This document shows, one piece after another, positions 41,712-49,410 of a stretch of DNA of 64,000 nucleotides. The stretch spans positions 3,100,001 to 3,164,000 of the forward strand of contig CP119317.1 of NCBI GenBank assembly GCA_029203125.1. The letters run 5' to 3'. Source of the DNA: Candidatus Cohnella colombiensis. Lineage in GTDB: Bacteria; Bacillota; Bacilli; Paenibacillales; Paenibacillaceae. Under the pieces are notes generated by a model that worked only from the letters and a program-made list of their open reading frames with translations, had not been told where the DNA came from and did no database searches. Numbering within the stretch: the stretch's first letter is position 1; each line of letters opens with the position of its first letter. A program made the position numbers and the translations under genes.

Positions 41712-43340
41712 TTAAATAAGTTTAACCGCGAATGCCTCGTAGGGCTGAAGCTCAAGGTTCGAAAAATCTACTTCCGCGCGACTATAGTTGCTGACGATGA
41801 CATCCGCGCTTTTGCCGAATGCAGGCAGTTGAACGAGCATCCTTTCCGCTCCGATGTTCGCCGCCACCGCCCACACTTGGTCTTCGTGTTTGCGCAAATA
41901 CAGGAATACTTGCTCCGGCACGTCGTCGACAAGCTCGTAATCTCCATAAACCACGATCGGGTTTTGTTTTCTGAGCTCGATCAACCGGCGATAGCAATGG
42001 AAAATCGAATTCGGGTCAGCCAAGTTGTCGGCCACGTTGATACTCGGATAGTTCGGGTTGACATGTAGCCACGGCGTCGCCGTCGAAAAGCCAGCTTGTC
42101 CAGAACGATCCCACTGCATCGGTGTTCTGGCGTTATCGCGTCCTTTTGCGTTAATCGAGTTAATGATCTCTTCTTTGCTGTAACCGTTCGCAAGGCGCTC
42201 GTGATACATATTGATGCTCTCGATATCGTTTACTTCGTTAATATCGGTAATCGGACAGTTCGTCATTCCGATCTCTTCGCCCTGATAAATATAAGGAGTT
42301 CCCTTCATCATGTGGAGGAGGATGGCAAACATCTTCGCGCTTTGCGTGCGATATTCCTTGTCATTCCCCCAACGTGAGACGATTCGCGGCAAATCGTGGT
42401 TGTTCCAGAACAGACTGTTCCAGCCTTCGTTGCCCAGCGCGGTCTGCCATTTGCTCAGAACCAGCTTTAGCTCCGGGATTGAAAGAGGCTTCAGATCCCA
42501 CTTGTCTTTCCCTTCCTGCTGATCCAGCGAAATATGTTCGAACTGGAATACCATCGACAGTTCTTGCCTTTTGGGATCCGAGTACAGCTTCGCAATGTCC
42601 GGTGTCGCGCCCCACGTTTCACCCACCGTCATGACATCATACCGGCCGAACGTCGCCTTGTTCATTTGCTGCAAATATTCATGAAGCTTCGGACCGTTGC
42701 CTGTCACCTTCTCGTCCGGGATTTTGCCGATGAGGTCGATGACATCCATGCGGAAGCCGCCGACGCCCTTCTCGAGCCAGAAGTTCATCATGTCCCAAAC
42801 TTCGTGGTGAACCTTCGGGTTCTCCCAGTTCAAGTCCGGCTGCTTCTTGCTAAACAGATGCAGATAGTATTGGCCGCTATGCTCATCGTATTGCCATGCC
42901 GAACCGCTAAAAATCGAACGCAAGTCGTTCGGCGCTTCTCCATCCACCGGATCTCTCCAAATATAATAATCTCGGTACGGATTATCTTTGCCCTTGCGAG
43001 ACTCAATGAACCATGCATGCTCATCGGACGTATGGTTCACGACAAGGTCAATAACAATACGGATGTTCCGCTTGTATGCCTCTCCGATTAGCTCATCCAT
43101 ATCGCTCATCGTACCGAATTCATCCATAATGTCCTGATAATCACTAATATCGTATCCGTTGTCGTCGTTCGGGGATTTGTATACCGGGCTGAGCCAGATC
43201 GCTCCGATGCCCAGCGTCTGCAAGTAATCCAAGCGCTGGATAATGCCTCGAAGATCGCCGATGCCATCTCCGTTGCTGTCTTGGAAACTTCTTGGGTACA
43301 CCTGATAAACGACAGTTGTTTTCCACCATGGCTCTTGCAT
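41712..43340 (-). CDS. GH13 alpha-glucosidase / oligo-1,6-glucosidase (first of pair)
   Basis: A 542-aa paralogue of the next gene. Region I is VIDLVVNHTSDEHAWF, region II GVGGFRMDVIDLIG, region III MTVGETWGATPD and region IV FWNNHDLPRIVS. The residue after the nucleophile differs from its neighbour (MDV versus IDA, ETW versus EAN), which suggests the pair split specificity between oligosaccharides. ATG 43340 has AGGAG 9 nt upstream. It is directly downstream of lacI (41-bp gap) in one operon. Confidence 0.92.
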   Translation of the reverse strand: MQEPWWKTTVVYQVYPRSFQDSNGDGIGDLRGIIQRLDYLQTLGIGAIWLSPVYKSPNDDNGYDISDYQDIMDEFGTMSDMDELIGEAYKRNIRIVIDLVVNHTSDEHAWFIESRKGKDNPYRDYYIWRDPVDGEAPNDLRSIFSGSAWQYDEHSGQYYLHLFSKKQPDLNWENPKVHHEVWDMMNFWLEKGVGGFRMDVIDLIGKIPDEKVTGNGPKLHEYLQQMNKATFGRYDVMTVGETWGATPDIAKLYSDPKRQELSMVFQFEHISLDQQEGKDKWDLKPLSIPELKLVLSKWQTALGNEGWNSLFWNNHDLPRIVSRWGNDKEYRTQSAKMFAILLHMMKGTPYIYQGEEIGMTNCPITDINEVNDIESINMYHERLANGYSKEEIINSINAKGRDNARTPMQWDRSGQAGFSTATPWLHVNPNYPSINVADNLADPNSIFHCYRRLIELRKQNPIVVYGDYELVDDVPEQVFLYLRKHEDQVWAVAANIGAERMLVQLPAFGKSADVIVSNYSRAEVDFSNLELQPYEAFAVKLI

Positions 43341-43381
43341 ATTCGTCCACTCCTATTATCCTAATCAGACTAAGTCAAGGC

Positions 43382-44392
43382 TTATTTCGCCAAACGCCTA
43401 ACCGTTGCTCTCTCCACAATACTATGTTCAGCAATGATAGGATGCACTTCACCGCTTGTATCCATCATGCGGATCAGCATTTCCGATGCGCTTCTTCCCA
43501 TCTGTTGTAGCGGCTGATGTATCGTCGTCAGCGGAGGAATGCTCATCCTCGAGATCAGTAAATCGTCGAAGCCGATAATCGAGATGTCCTCGGGAATGCG
43601 GATACCCGCTTCATGCGCGACACCCATCGCACCGATTGCCATCTCGTCGCTGGCTACGAATAACGCGGTGAATGGCAGATTCGTGTCCAGAAGCTGCTTC
43701 ATGGCACTCCGGCCGCTTTCGTATCGGAAATCACCGTAAGCAATTCTGTCCTCAACATAGGTCAGACCCTGATCCTCCAGTGCCTGTCTGTAGCCTGAGA
43801 GCCTCGTGCTGCCTGCGAGCAAATCGTCGCGGTTCCCGCTAATCATGGCAATCTCCCGATGACCATTGGAGATTAAATATGCCGTAGCATCGTATGCGGC
43901 CTGCCGATCGTCTACTTTCACAGTCACGATCTGGTTATGGTGGGCTAACGTGTTAATGAGTACGACAGGGACGTTCATCGACATCAACTCTGCTTCATAA
44001 GCTTGGTTGATGCTCTGACTCGCGACAATGACTCCGTCAACTTGCTTCTCCTGGAGTACCTGAAGATACTTAAGCGTCCGCTCACCGTTACGCGCGGTAT
44101 TGCACACAATGACGCTGAACCCATGCTCATGCGAGGTTTCTTCAATTCCATTTAAGATATCTGAGGAGAAGCTACTAGATACATCTGGGAAAAGCACTCC
44201 AATCGTTTGCGTCCGCTTGTTGATGAGCCCTCTGGCGATAGCATTAGGGCGATAGCCAAGCTCTTCGATCGCCTGTAACACCTTGCTTCTCGTCTCTGCT
44301 GAGTAACCCGTCAAGTTGTGCAGCACTCTCGATACCGTCGCCACTGACACCCCGGTCAGCTTAGCCACGTCTTTGATCGTCGCATTGCTCAT
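43382..44392 (-). CDS. LacI-family regulator of the alpha-glucosidase operon
   Basis: A 336-aa repressor. HTH IKDVAKLTGVSVATVSRVLH, hinge YRPNAIARGLINKRTQTIGV, and effector domain with VLFPDVSSSFSSDILNGIEE, MISGNRDDLLAGSTRLSGY and IIGFDDLLISRMS. It is first in lacI-GH13-GH13. A perfect 24-bp palindrome and a good promoter lie 69 bp upstream, so it should repress its own operon until a malto/isomalto-type sugar arrives (inferred). Confidence 0.92.
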   Translation of the reverse strand: MSNATIKDVAKLTGVSVATVSRVLHNLTGYSAETRSKVLQAIEELGYRPNAIARGLINKRTQTIGVLFPDVSSSFSSDILNGIEETSHEHGFSVIVCNTARNGERTLKYLQVLQEKQVDGVIVASQSINQAYEAELMSMNVPVVLINTLAHHNQIVTVKVDDRQAAYDATAYLISNGHREIAMISGNRDDLLAGSTRLSGYRQALEDQGLTYVEDRIAYGDFRYESGRSAMKQLLDTNLPFTALFVASDEMAIGAMGVAHEAGIRIPEDISIIGFDDLLISRMSIPPLTTIHQPLQQMGRSASEMLIRMMDTSGEVHPIIAEHSIVERATVRRLAK

Positions 44393-44460
44393 TGTCGCTC
44401 CACCTTACCTGCCTCACTTGCTTTTAATTGTGTGCAAATTTCTTTCTGAGTATTGCGAAT

Positions 44461-44524
44461 GATTGAGTAAACGTTTACTCAATCGTATAGATATAATATT
44501 ACTCAAATAATCTGTTAAGATCAA
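44461..44524 (-). promoter_or_regulatory. lacI-GH13 promoter and 24-bp LacI operator
   Basis: TTGATC (44519-44524) and TAATAT (44496-44501) are 17 bp apart on the minus strand. Downstream, 44461-44484 is a perfect palindrome with half-site GATTGAGTAAAC and the TAAACGTTTA core. The operator lies just past the expected start site, a repressing position. Confidence 0.75.
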
Positions 44525-44716
44525 CTTTGATTGGTTTACGAAGGGCACTAATTGTATCGGCAGATGATTTAATTATATCCTATTCAATTTCACTTGACCG
44601 ACCTTGAGAAATACGTAATCCATAATTCTCAGCATTAGCATCGAAATAATTATTGACTAATCCAATATATGGTTTATGCTGGTAACAAATAGTTGAATGG
44701 TGGGATATGTGCAGTG
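44499..44716 (-). pseudogene. C-terminal relic of an unrecognised protein
   Basis: The minus strand can be read as HHSTICYQHKPYIGLVNNYF, then DANAENYGLRISQGRSSEIE, then a TAG, then DIIKSSADTISALRKPIKVD and LNRLFE-stop. The composition is protein-like and continuous across the in-frame TAG, and no start codon fits. The end overlaps the lacI promoter. I do not recognise the family. Confidence 0.4.
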
Positions 44717-44925
44717 ATGATGATGATGGTGTTTCTGACGGAAGTTAAAGCTTAATCTAACCTAAAAGCACATGAGCGTAAATAAGGCACTCTACTAATC
44801 TAGGTAGGGACAGCTTTGTTGTGTCGTCGTTCAAGTGCTCCGTCATGAACCAAATCATCATTACTGCTTCCGTATTGAATGCTTGGAACAAGGCATTGTC
44901 TTGTTTAGGCATTCCTACAGAATAG
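44717..44925 (+). other. Degenerate intergenic sequence with a possible gene tail
   Basis: On the plus strand from about 44783 a frame reads LGRDSFVVSSFKCSVMNQII then ITASVLNAWNKALSCLGIPTE-stop and runs straight into a terminator at 44926. It has no start with a ribosome binding site. It looks like the 3' tail of a lost gene; family unknown. Confidence 0.3.
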
Positions 44926-44962
44926 AAGCCGTGGTGAACGATTGTTCATCCATGGCTTTTTT
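44926..44962 (+). terminator. Intrinsic terminator upstream of cysC
   Basis: AAGCC(G)TGG / CCATGGCTT with the inner pairs TGAAC/GTTCA is followed by TTTTTT. It either ends a lost upstream gene or sits in the cysC leader as an attenuator; no T-box or SAM-riboswitch signature was seen. Confidence 0.65.
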
Positions 44963-45046
44963 CTATTTCCCTTTCACTATTTTATTTCCATTTGTATCTC
45001 TCAATAAAGGGAGGAATTTACCATACCTAGAGAAGTCATAGAAAGA

Positions 45047-45592
45047 ATGAACGGGCACAAGGGTCGAGTTGTTTGGTTTACCGGCTTGCCTGGTTCAGGC
45101 AAAACAACGTTGGCCAATGAAGTGGAAAAAGAGATGCTTCAATGTGGTATCCGATGTGTAGTCATTGATGGAGATTGTTTGAGAAAGGGACTAAATCAAG
45201 ATCTCGGATTTTCCGAAGCACATCGGATAGAAAATCTTCGACGAGCCGCCGAAGTTGCGCTTATGTTCGTGGAAGCAGGTTTTCTCGTCTTAGCTCCACT
45301 TATATCGCCCTCCGAATCTGGTAGGGTAATCGTCAGGCAGTGTTTTCAGCAGGAAGATTATACAGAATTATTTATTAAGTGTTCATTAACGGAATGCAAG
45401 CGGCGGGATCCGAAGGGGATGTACCGCCTCGCCGAAGCCGGCGAACTTCCGAATTTCACGGGCGTATCTGCACCATACGAACCACCAGTTCAGCCTGACC
45501 TTGTGCTGGATACGGAGAAAATTAATTTGCAGCACTGCGTCGAGACCCTCGCCAACTATTTACGATTAAAAACAAAAAAACTAAACCCATAA
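45047..45592 (+). CDS. cysC: Adenylylsulfate (APS) kinase
   Basis: An enzyme of about 181 aa that phosphorylates APS to PAPS, the universal sulfate donor. P-loop: VVWFTGLPGSGKTTLANEVE. Next, VIDGDCLRKGLNQDLGFSEA followed by HRIENLRRAAEVA is the CysC signature with DGDCLR in place of the usual DGDNVR. SPSESGR replaces SPFRAER around the phosphoserine region, and YEPPVQPDLVLDT is conserved. Homology seems to begin upstream: the in-frame codons before ATG 45047 encode PREVIER, and GGGAGG sits 8 nt before an in-frame ATA (45023). It is followed after 12 bp by a sulfotransferase, its evident customer. No ATP sulfurylase is nearby. Confidence 0.9.
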   Translation: MNGHKGRVVWFTGLPGSGKTTLANEVEKEMLQCGIRCVVIDGDCLRKGLNQDLGFSEAHRIENLRRAAEVALMFVEAGFLVLAPLISPSESGRVIVRQCFQQEDYTELFIKCSLTECKRRDPKGMYRLAEAGELPNFTGVSAPYEPPVQPDLVLDTEKINLQHCVETLANYLRLKTKKLNP

Positions 45593-45604
45593 GGAGAATG
45601 TTCA

Positions 45605-46276
45605 ATGAAACCTGTACGCAGTTACACAATCTGGTTTTCGCAGCGAACCGGAAGTACATTGTTGTATAAAGCACTCGAATCGACTGAGGTAGCAGGAATT
45701 CCAGCAGAGTGGCTGACGGAGCCAGATCCCGGTACATTCAACATCCAGGATATACGGCAAATGTGGCAAAATGGTACGACTCCTAATGGCGTATTCGGGC
45801 TCAAGATCTCGTCTGTCAAGTTGGATGAGTGGTTGAATACGTTCCAAAGAGAGTTGCATCTGCCAGAGGGACTGTCTAGGCCACAGATTTGGGAAGAAGC
45901 CTTCCCGGCTTGTAAACACATTTTTATGACTCGTCGCAATAAAGTGAGGCTCGCGGTGTCGTGGTGGAGAGCTATCGTATCCGGAGAATGGCACCGGGTA
46001 CATGGCACGAGACCACATCAGGAGGAGATAGCAGACAAGTATTCCTTTGATGCGATCAATCATTTGCTTGTGGAGTGCACGTTGCGTGAAGCTGGCATAG
46101 AAGCGTTTTTCGCAGAGCAGCGTATTGTACCCATGACGATCGTATATGAAGACTTTATCCAGAACTACGAAGATACGGTTATGAAAGTATTGAGCTTTCT
46201 GAACTTACCGACGGAATCTGTTCAGGTAGCCTCTCCTTTCTACGACCCAATCGCCGATGATATCGCTGAAAGCTAG
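45605..46276 (+). CDS. Stf0-type sulfotransferase (C-terminus cut by TAG)
   Basis: A 223-aa PAPS-dependent sulfotransferase. The 5'-phosphosulfate loop is IWFSQRTGSTLLYKALEST and the 3'-phosphate region is FMTRRNKVRLAVSWWRAIVS. PAEWLTEPDPG and EDFIQNYEDTV are also typical of Stf0, the trehalose-2-sulfotransferase family. GGAGAATGTTCA sets the start. After the TAG at 46274-46276 the same frame continues for 17 codons (VQRFRKERQADWENIAW) to TGA at 46330, closely resembling the normal family tail, so TAG probably replaces TGG. The acceptor (a trehalose-like glycolipid or other sugar) is unknown. It forms an operon with cysC. Confidence 0.87.
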   Translation: MKPVRSYTIWFSQRTGSTLLYKALESTEVAGIPAEWLTEPDPGTFNIQDIRQMWQNGTTPNGVFGLKISSVKLDEWLNTFQRELHLPEGLSRPQIWEEAFPACKHIFMTRRNKVRLAVSWWRAIVSGEWHRVHGTRPHQEEIADKYSFDAINHLLVECTLREAGIEAFFAEQRIVPMTIVYEDFIQNYEDTVMKVLSFLNLPTESVQVASPFYDPIADDIAES

Positions 46277-46376
46277 GTGCAACGTTTTCGGAAGGAGCGG
46301 CAAGCTGACTGGGAGAACATAGCTTGGTGATTTAAACAGCAGCATTTAACTTGCGAAAAACGATAATTAAAAAAAT

Positions 46377-46422
46377 AAAGGGTTCCACATATTAGTCATG
46401 CATAATATGTGAAACCCTTTAT
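46377..46422 (+). terminator. Intrinsic terminator after the sulfation pair
   Basis: AAAGGGTT-CACATATTA pairs with TAATATGTG-AACCCTTT, then a T-rich tract. About 50 bp past the downstream TGA. Confidence 0.7.
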
Positions 46423-46649
46423 ATTATTTGACTTTTTAGTTTAGGTCTTGATAATTTTCAGTCTAATGTTTTATTTTCTTTTTACACAAATAATTGTTCG
46501 ATGAAAATAAAGTATTTGACTAAATCACTTATAATAATGTGGATGAATCATGTTGAGTAAGCAATAACAAATCTCCTTTCTATATCCGTTGTACGATGCT
46601 ATTATGAGTTATAATAACAATTTTAGATAGTACAACCTTTTAAGATGTA
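46423..46649. other. AT-rich intergenic region
   Basis: About 230 bp between the terminator and the HxlR operator. No ORF with a ribosome binding site. TTATGAGTTATAATAACAA near 46603-46621 may hold the hxlR promoter -10. Confidence 0.35.
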
Positions 46650-46669
46650 TAGTATACAAAAAGATACTA
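46650..46669. promoter_or_regulatory. HxlR-type operator upstream of the HxlR gene
   Basis: TAGTAT-ACAAAAAG-ATACTA. The same element (ATAGTAT-ACAAAAGG-ATACTAT) occurs at 50578-50599 upstream of the monooxygenase gene. Only the spacer differs by one base, so both are probably bound by the HxlR protein. Confidence 0.7.
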
Positions 46670-46684
46670 AAGGGGTGAAGAACG

Positions 46685-47032
46685 ATGGAAAAACAACCGG
46701 AATTATGCCAAGTAGACGATGCACTAGGTATATTAGTAGGGAAATGGAAACCCCTTATTTTATTGCATCTGTTACAGTCAGGGACGAACAGATTCAGTGA
46801 GCTAAAAAGACATTTACCTGGAATTACCCAAAAAATGCTGACACAACAGCTCAGGGAATTAGAGGAAGATGATATTATCACGCGCAAAGTATATCCACAG
46901 GTACCTCCAAAAGTTGAGTATTCTATTACAGAATACGGGAAGACCTTAGAACCGATTCTGGAAGCCATGCATGAATGGGGAACCAAGCACACCCAGCATA
47001 AAAGACAAAAGCTAATTCAAAACAGCCTATAA
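46685..47032 (+). CDS. HxlR-family transcriptional regulator
   Basis: A 115-aa winged-helix regulator. It reads LCQVDDALGILVGKWKPLIL, LLQSGTNRFSELKRHLPGIT and QKMLTQQLRELEEDDIITRK. The single Cys (LCQVDD, residue ~8) is where the redox-sensing Cys of YodB/CatR-type members lies, so quinone or electrophile sensing is plausible. It has an operator in its promoter region and a twin operator at the monooxygenase-pirin genes 3.5 kb away. Confidence 0.9.
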   Translation: MEKQPELCQVDDALGILVGKWKPLILLHLLQSGTNRFSELKRHLPGITQKMLTQQLRELEEDDIITRKVYPQVPPKVEYSITEYGKTLEPILEAMHEWGTKHTQHKRQKLIQNSL

Positions 47033-47071
47033 TGCAAACTAAAACGACCGATGAATCTTATGACGCTAACC

Positions 47072-47839
47072 CTATTCCCCCGACCGTTCAACCAACTCCC
47101 TTGCAGCAGGTGTGAGCACGAACACTGGATCACGCCAGTCGGCCAACTCGATGAATTGGACGAGGTTATTCACAAGATAGGCGACATCGGACTCCAAATA
47201 CTCCCTCCAGATGACCTCGATCTGCCAGCCCTCCAGCCTTAGCTCCTGCTCCGTCATCCTGTAATCATTATATTTCCGCATGCCGCAGCTTCTTTCTACG
47301 AACTCATCTCCGGGAAATTGAAACGCGATCAGCTTCTCATGCTTTGAGGGATAGAGATATAAGCAATTTGGTGTACGCCTACCCCTGAATGGGTAGCCCA
47401 CTACAAGATCGCTAAAATCATAATTGCACATCGGCCCCCAGATTTCCTGAAGAAACAGCCGTAGCTCTTCACCATACTTCAAAGCATCCTTCTTGCTCAG
47501 CTTTTTCTCTATCCAGCGATACACGTTTGGGTGAGTATGCTCCGGCTTTGTGGGTGGAGACTTCCTCCTCGGCCGTTCCAACCATTCGAACCGATACTCA
47601 AGCGCGTCATCGGCCAGCGAGACAAGCTGCCCAGATTGATCGAAGACGATGTAGGAGCGAGTGATGGAATTCTTATAGTAAAACTTATCGTCGTTGTTGC
47701 CCATGAACATCATGAAGACCATAATTCGGTTCACATCTTCCTGATGACGCCTGTTCAAGTAATCCTGTAATGGCGCGAACGCCTGATCCAACCATTCCTT
47801 CGACACATCTTTTTTCGGACTGTTTACTTTCGGGTACAT
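47072..47839 (-). CDS. Hypothetical protein, unrecognised family
   Basis: An intact 255-aa cytosolic protein with no signal peptide or TM segment. The ATG at 47839 has GGAGG 9 nt upstream. It begins MYPKVNSPKKDVSKEWLDQA. Trp/Tyr-rich patches (NVYRWIEKKL, WGPMCNYDFSDLVVGYPFRG, EGWQIEVIWREYLESDVAYL) suggest a folded domain but match nothing I know. A longer frame to 47896 would run into the terminator of the small gene upstream and is not preferred. Its relation to HxlR is unknown. Confidence 0.6.
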   Translation of the reverse strand: MYPKVNSPKKDVSKEWLDQAFAPLQDYLNRRHQEDVNRIMVFMMFMGNNDDKFYYKNSITRSYIVFDQSGQLVSLADDALEYRFEWLERPRRKSPPTKPEHTHPNVYRWIEKKLSKKDALKYGEELRLFLQEIWGPMCNYDFSDLVVGYPFRGRRTPNCLYLYPSKHEKLIAFQFPGDEFVERSCGMRKYNDYRMTEQELRLEGWQIEVIWREYLESDVAYLVNNLVQFIELADWRDPVFVLTPAARELVERSGE

Positions 47840-47876
47840 AATCATCCTCCTCCGGATTTCCACGAGACAACAACAA

Positions 47877-47915
47877 AAACCCCGACTAGACGTCATAGAC
47901 GTCGAGTCAGGGTGT
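47877..47915 (-). terminator. Intrinsic terminator after the 32-aa small ORF
   Basis: CCCTGACTCGACGTC / GACGTCTAGTCGGGG (14 paired bases) followed by TTTTTGTTGTTG on the minus strand. It lies 36 bp past the small ORF stop. Confidence 0.75.
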
Positions 47916-47951
47916 GCTTCACCTCTGGAATATTACCATTACTCTACCATA

Positions 47952-48050
47952 TTAAAAGATATAAGGAAACAAAAACTGTGTCGCATTGCTCGGAGCATTT
48001 ACCTTAACCTTCGTCGCACCCGGTGCGCCTAACTTGTTGTCGTCTCCCAT
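47952..48050 (-). CDS. Small protein of 32 aa, function unknown
   Basis: A short ORF on the minus strand: MGDDNKLGAPGATKVKVNAP then SNATQFLFPYIF. AGGA sits 5 nt before the ATG. A TATAAT lies at 48090-48095 about 40 bp upstream, and a strong terminator follows, so it has the parts of a stand-alone transcription unit. The sequence is polar at the start with a hydrophobic FLFPYIF end, and recalls small spore proteins or peptides, but I do not recognise a family. It could also be the tail of a decayed gene. Confidence 0.45.
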   Translation of the reverse strand: MGDDNKLGAPGATKVKVNAPSNATQFLFPYIF

Positions 48051-48426
48051 CGTATTCCTAAGAGGACTATGTGTTATAGCTTGTTATCTATTATACAGCA
48101 TAAGAAAAATCATAAAATATGATGTGCTATATTGGCGGTTATTATTTTTCTGTTGGTGCAGGAAAAGTGGGTGTGAATGCCAGCATACGGGCTGCTAATG
48201 GTTGTGATGGGGGCTTTTTCGCTCAAAATGTCCATTTTGTATTCTAACGGTTATCCATGAGCTTATTTTGACATTTGCACGCTTGATTGGACCACTTTCC
48301 CGCAATTAAGCTCCACTGCATCCGTTAGATACCCAATGACACCATTGTAGCGAAATAACCTCCAGGGCAACCGTTAGAATTCATTCCCACCGTGATGATG
48401 ATCAGCTCTTTTGTTGGCTTGCGCAA
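48051..48426. repeat. Repeat-like intergenic DNA between small ORF and pirin
   Basis: This gap holds TCTAACGGTTATCC (near 48243), CATCCGTTAGATA (near 48320) and CAACCGTTAGAATTC (near 48370), short copies in both orientations of a CCGTTAG-containing element. No gene was seen besides the 32-aa ORF. Confidence 0.45.
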
Positions 48427-48464
48427 GAAAAAACAAGCGGCATAGGATTTTCTCCCATACCGCC
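48427..48464 (-). terminator. Intrinsic terminator after pirin
   Basis: GCGGTATGGG / CCTATGCCGC stem followed by TTGTTTTTTC on the minus strand, about 20 bp past the pirin stop. Confidence 0.7.
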
Positions 48465-48486
48465 CAGATTCGTGATTGTTCCCGTG

Positions 48487-49323
48487 TTATTTACTATTTG
48501 GAGTAATAAAGGTTCCATTTCTGTAATCCGAGTAAGCTTGAATGATTTCTCTTTCTGTATTCATAACAAACGGCCCGCGAGCGACAACAGGCTCTCTCAG
48601 GGGAGCGCCAGCGAATAGAATAACGCGTAATTTATCAACTGAACTGACGTTAATACTGCTCATTTCTGCTTCATCTGCGGAGCTTAACCACATTGCCTGC
48701 CCTTTTTTAGCTTCGACTTTATTTTCCCCGAACGTCCCGCTACCTTCTAATACATATATAAAACCGTTATAGCTGCCCGGAAGATCTTGAAGCACGGAAG
48801 CTCCGCTTTCCACGATCATCTCTACAAATGTGAAAGGCGCGTAATTCAGTGTATTTGATACTACATCCCCTGATGATCCCGAATATACCCGAATCAATGC
48901 GCCGTCCTCCTGGCGAACGGGCATATCCTTTGCTTGCAGGTTTTGGTAACGCGGCTCTGTCATTTTATGCTTGCGCGGCAGGTTCACCCAAAGCTGGAGG
49001 AGATGAACGCTTTCCCCGTCGACTGGCGATTCATTATGGACGACTCCTCTGCCAGCGGTCATTAATTGCAAATCACCTTTTTGCAGGGTTCCACCGCCCC
49101 CTGTCGCGCTATCATAATGATTAATTGTCCCATCAATAATGAATGTTAGTGTCTCAATTCCGCGATGCGGATGCACGTCAAAGGCTCCCTTTTGAAATTT
49201 GTCTTCCATCATGAGTAAAAACGGATCAAAATCTTCCCAGTGCCCCGGTTCCAGAACTGGACCCGCTCGATGGATGTCACTGATTCTTCGTTCGTTGACC
49301 GTCCATATTTTTTTTAATATCAC
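48487..49323 (-). CDS. Pirin-family protein (start region frameshifted in A8 run)
   Basis: A bicupin of about 278 aa. It contains FQKGAFDVHPHRGIETLTFI, YDSATGGGGTLQKGDLQLM, TAGRGVVHNESP and the Fe-site residues HPHRGIET...H..E. Bacterial pirins can act as quercetinase or redox-linked regulators. In the present frame the only start is GTG 49323, which has no ribosome binding site. AAGGAGGTGTCTTAAA precedes an ATG at 49348 that is out of frame; removing one A from the A8 run (49308-49315) joins them as MIIDNSKRRDIKKIWTVNER, a normal pirin start. So this copy carries a +1 frameshift, needs slippage, or has a base error. It lies 62 bp behind a monooxygenase, probably one operon under HxlR control. 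Confidence 0.8.
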   Translation of the reverse strand: MILKKIWTVNERRISDIHRAGPVLEPGHWEDFDPFLLMMEDKFQKGAFDVHPHRGIETLTFIIDGTINHYDSATGGGGTLQKGDLQLMTAGRGVVHNESPVDGESVHLLQLWVNLPRKHKMTEPRYQNLQAKDMPVRQEDGALIRVYSGSSGDVVSNTLNYAPFTFVEMIVESGASVLQDLPGSYNGFIYVLEGSGTFGENKVEAKKGQAMWLSSADEAEMSSINVSSVDKLRVILFAGAPLREPVVARGPFVMNTEREIIQAYSDYRNGTFITPNSK

Positions 49324-49410
49324 GACGTTTACTATTATCGATTATCATTTTAAGACACCTCCTTAAAAATTTCTTTGCGGTCATATTCCGCTAAGTACAG
49401 AGAAAGCCTC

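Noticed and set aside
44926..45046. T-box, SAM or other riboswitch in front of cysC
   Set aside because: Only a simple terminator hairpin is present; no T-box motif or SAM-riboswitch core was found.
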